Assembly: GCA_964638865.1 (NCBI GenBank)
Contig: CAZXBG010000096.1
Coordinates: forward strand, 1-16,501
DNA from: UBA7236 sp964638865
GTDB lineage: Bacteria > Bacteroidota > Bacteroidia > Chitinophagales > BACL12
Direction of reading: 5' to 3'
Length of the DNA: 16,501 nt
How positions within the stretch are numbered: position 1 is the first letter of the stretch; each line of letters begins with the position of its first letter. The notes below the pieces were generated by a model. It made no database searches, was not told where the DNA came from, and saw nothing but the letters and a program-made list of their open reading frames with translations. Below, one piece after another: positions 15,380 to 16,501 of this stretch. Both the position numbers and the translations under genes were made by a program.

Positions 15380-16393
15380 TTAAGCTCCAACTTCTATATG
15401 CCTTTCCAAAAACTCCTTTATCTTGTCCACCATTGCCGAAGAACCAATATAAAGTGGTGTTTTTTGGTGCAATTCCTTAGGATCTATATCCAAAATGCGT
15501 CTTTTTCCATTGGAAGCGGAACCACCGGCTTGTTCGGCAATAAATGCGAGGGGATTACATTCGTATAAAAGTCGCAACTTCCCTTTTGGAGATTTTGCTG
15601 TTTCAGGGTAAAGATATACCCCACCTTTAAGCATATTCCTGTGAAAATCAGCCACTAAGGAACCGATATATCTTGAAGTATAGGGTCTGTTTGTCTTTAT
15701 ATCCTCTTCTTGGGTGTACTTTATATAACGCTTCACTCCTTCCGGAAAATGCACGTAATTTCCTTCATTTATAGAGTAGATGATACCCTTATTTGGAATG
15801 GTTATATCGGGATGTGATAAACAGAATTCTCCGATAGAAGGATCCAGTGTAAAACCGTTTACTCCGTTTCCGGTGGTATAAACCATCATGGTAGAGGATC
15901 CATAAATAATATAACCCGCAGCCACCTGTTCTGTTCCCTTTTGTAAAAAATCTTCCAAAGTGGCACCACCACTAAGGCTTAGGCGACGGAAAATTGAAAA
16001 TATCGTTCCTATGGAAACATTCACATCTATATTTCCTGAACCATCCAAAGGGTCGATTAACACAACATATTTACCTGAAGAAGAAATTGCCCCGTCAAAA
16101 CTGATAAAATTATCCTCCTCCTCACTTGCAAATCCGCAAACTTCCCCTCCTGCCATCAATGCATTCATGAATTGTTTGTTGGCGTACATATCCAGTTTCT
16201 GTTGCGTTTCGCCACTCATATTTTCACTGGTCTCCGCTCCCAAAATATCAACAAGTCCGGCCTTATTTACCTCTCTATTCACAATTTTACCTGCAATGCT
16301 CAAGTCAGCAAGCAGTCTCGTGAGTTCACCGGTAGCAAATGGAAAATCGCTTTGTCGCTCAATAATAAATTCGCCAAGGGTTTTTACCTTCAT
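15380..16393 (-). CDS. fbp: Class I fructose-1,6-bisphosphatase
   Basis: A 337-aa protein that hydrolyses fructose 1,6-bisphosphate to fructose 6-phosphate in gluconeogenesis and needs Mg2+. Seen are the metal-site acidic stretch ASEEED (89-94), the DPLDGSGNID signature (114-123), RYIGSLVADFHRNMLKGG (about 241-258) and the FBPase active-site motif GKLRLLYECNP (271-281) with Glu278 as metal ligand. The length matches the class I enzyme of bacteria, plants and mammals. All catalytic residues are intact. It starts with ATG behind a good -7 element (TACCTTTG). There is no terminator between it and RNase HI, so transcripts of the two convergent genes may overlap at their 3' ends. Confidence 0.98.
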   Translation of the reverse strand: MKVKTLGEFIIERQSDFPFATGELTRLLADLSIAGKIVNREVNKAGLVDILGAETSENMSGETQQKLDMYANKQFMNALMAGGEVCGFASEEEDNFISFDGAISSSGKYVVLIDPLDGSGNIDVNVSIGTIFSIFRRLSLSGGATLEDFLQKGTEQVAAGYIIYGSSTMMVYTTGNGVNGFTLDPSIGEFCLSHPDITIPNKGIIYSINEGNYVHFPEGVKRYIKYTQEEDIKTNRPYTSRYIGSLVADFHRNMLKGGVYLYPETAKSPKGKLRLLYECNPLAFIAEQAGGSASNGKRRILDIDPKELHQKTPLYIGSSAMVDKIKEFLERHIEVGA

Positions 16394-16413
16394 AAACAGA
16401 GTAGTTGTTAGTG

Positions 16414-16421
16414 CAAAGGTA
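16414..16421 (-). promoter_or_regulatory. -7 promoter element TACCTTTG of fbp
   Basis: A perfect match to TAnnTTTG on the minus strand, followed by GC, 20 bp before the fbp ATG. No TTG is found 19-21 bases upstream, where the degenerate heptamer repeat begins instead. Predicted leader is about 14 nt. Confidence 0.5.
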
Positions 16422-16427
16422 GTGAAA

Positions 16428-16497
16428 ATGAATGGAGAGTTGAGAATGGAGAATGGAACAACCGAAAAAATTGACCATTGATAATGGACAATTGAAT
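16428..16497. repeat. Degenerate heptamer repeat upstream of fbp
   Basis: In steps of seven from 16428 the units read ATGAATG, GAGAGTT, GAGAATG, GAGAATG, GAACAAC, CGAAAAA, ATTGACC, ATTGATA, ATGGACA, ATTGAAT. The first and last groups keep the pattern and the middle two are decayed. It begins directly upstream of the fbp -7 element, covering where the -33 element would be. It continues to the window edge and may extend beyond. Confidence 0.65.
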
Positions 16498-16501
16498 CGT
16501 G

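Overview
The window looks like an ordinary chromosomal stretch from an uncultured, AT-rich member of the Bacteroidota. The evidence is a TonB-dependent receptor with an N-terminal carboxypeptidase-regulatory-like domain, a DUF4249 lipoprotein, a CCDC81-type HU/SPOR protein, TAnnTTTG-like -7 elements and almost no Shine-Dalgarno sequences. A run of exactly 100 N shows that it is a scaffold with an unresolved repeat. No phage, transposase, CRISPR array, tRNA or rRNA was seen.

Layout. (1) 1-185: heptanucleotide repeats and a strong hairpin terminator. (2) 186-4321, minus strand: TonB-dependent receptor, DUF4249 lipoprotein and a small beta-barrel protein, probably read in that order and ending at the terminator at 137-169. 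This looks like an outer-membrane uptake locus of unknown substrate. (3) 4569-6997, plus strand: M48 lipoprotein metallopeptidase, spermidine-synthase-like methyltransferase and Sua5-type threonylcarbamoyl-AMP synthase, tightly packed with a 6-nt gap and then a 4-nt overlap. The second and third genes use non-ATG starts. (4) 7098-7679: a secreted Lys-rich helical protein with its own promoter candidate and terminator. (5) 7724-8215: no gene. It holds a tandem intergenic repeat (unit about 166 bp, two hairpins per unit) interrupted by the assembly gap. (6) 8216-14042, minus strand: a 1033-aa periplasmic TPR protein, a plugless outer-membrane barrel 2 bp after it, and a membrane-anchored HU-CCDC81/SPOR protein. 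(7) 14288-14755: small lipoprotein of unknown family. (8) 14896-16393: RNase HI and class I fructose-1,6-bisphosphatase, convergent. (9) The right edge again holds degenerate heptamer repeats.

The most interesting biology is the minus-strand envelope cluster in region 6. Its products would sit at the inner membrane and peptidoglycan (HU-SPOR), in the periplasm (TPR) and in the outer membrane (barrel). I infer a trans-envelope assembly with a possible DNA-to-cell-wall link through the HU domains. This rests on domain content and adjacency only. The most striking DNA-level features are the hairpin-bearing tandem repeat around the gap and a family of 7-bp-period repeats in three intergenic regions.
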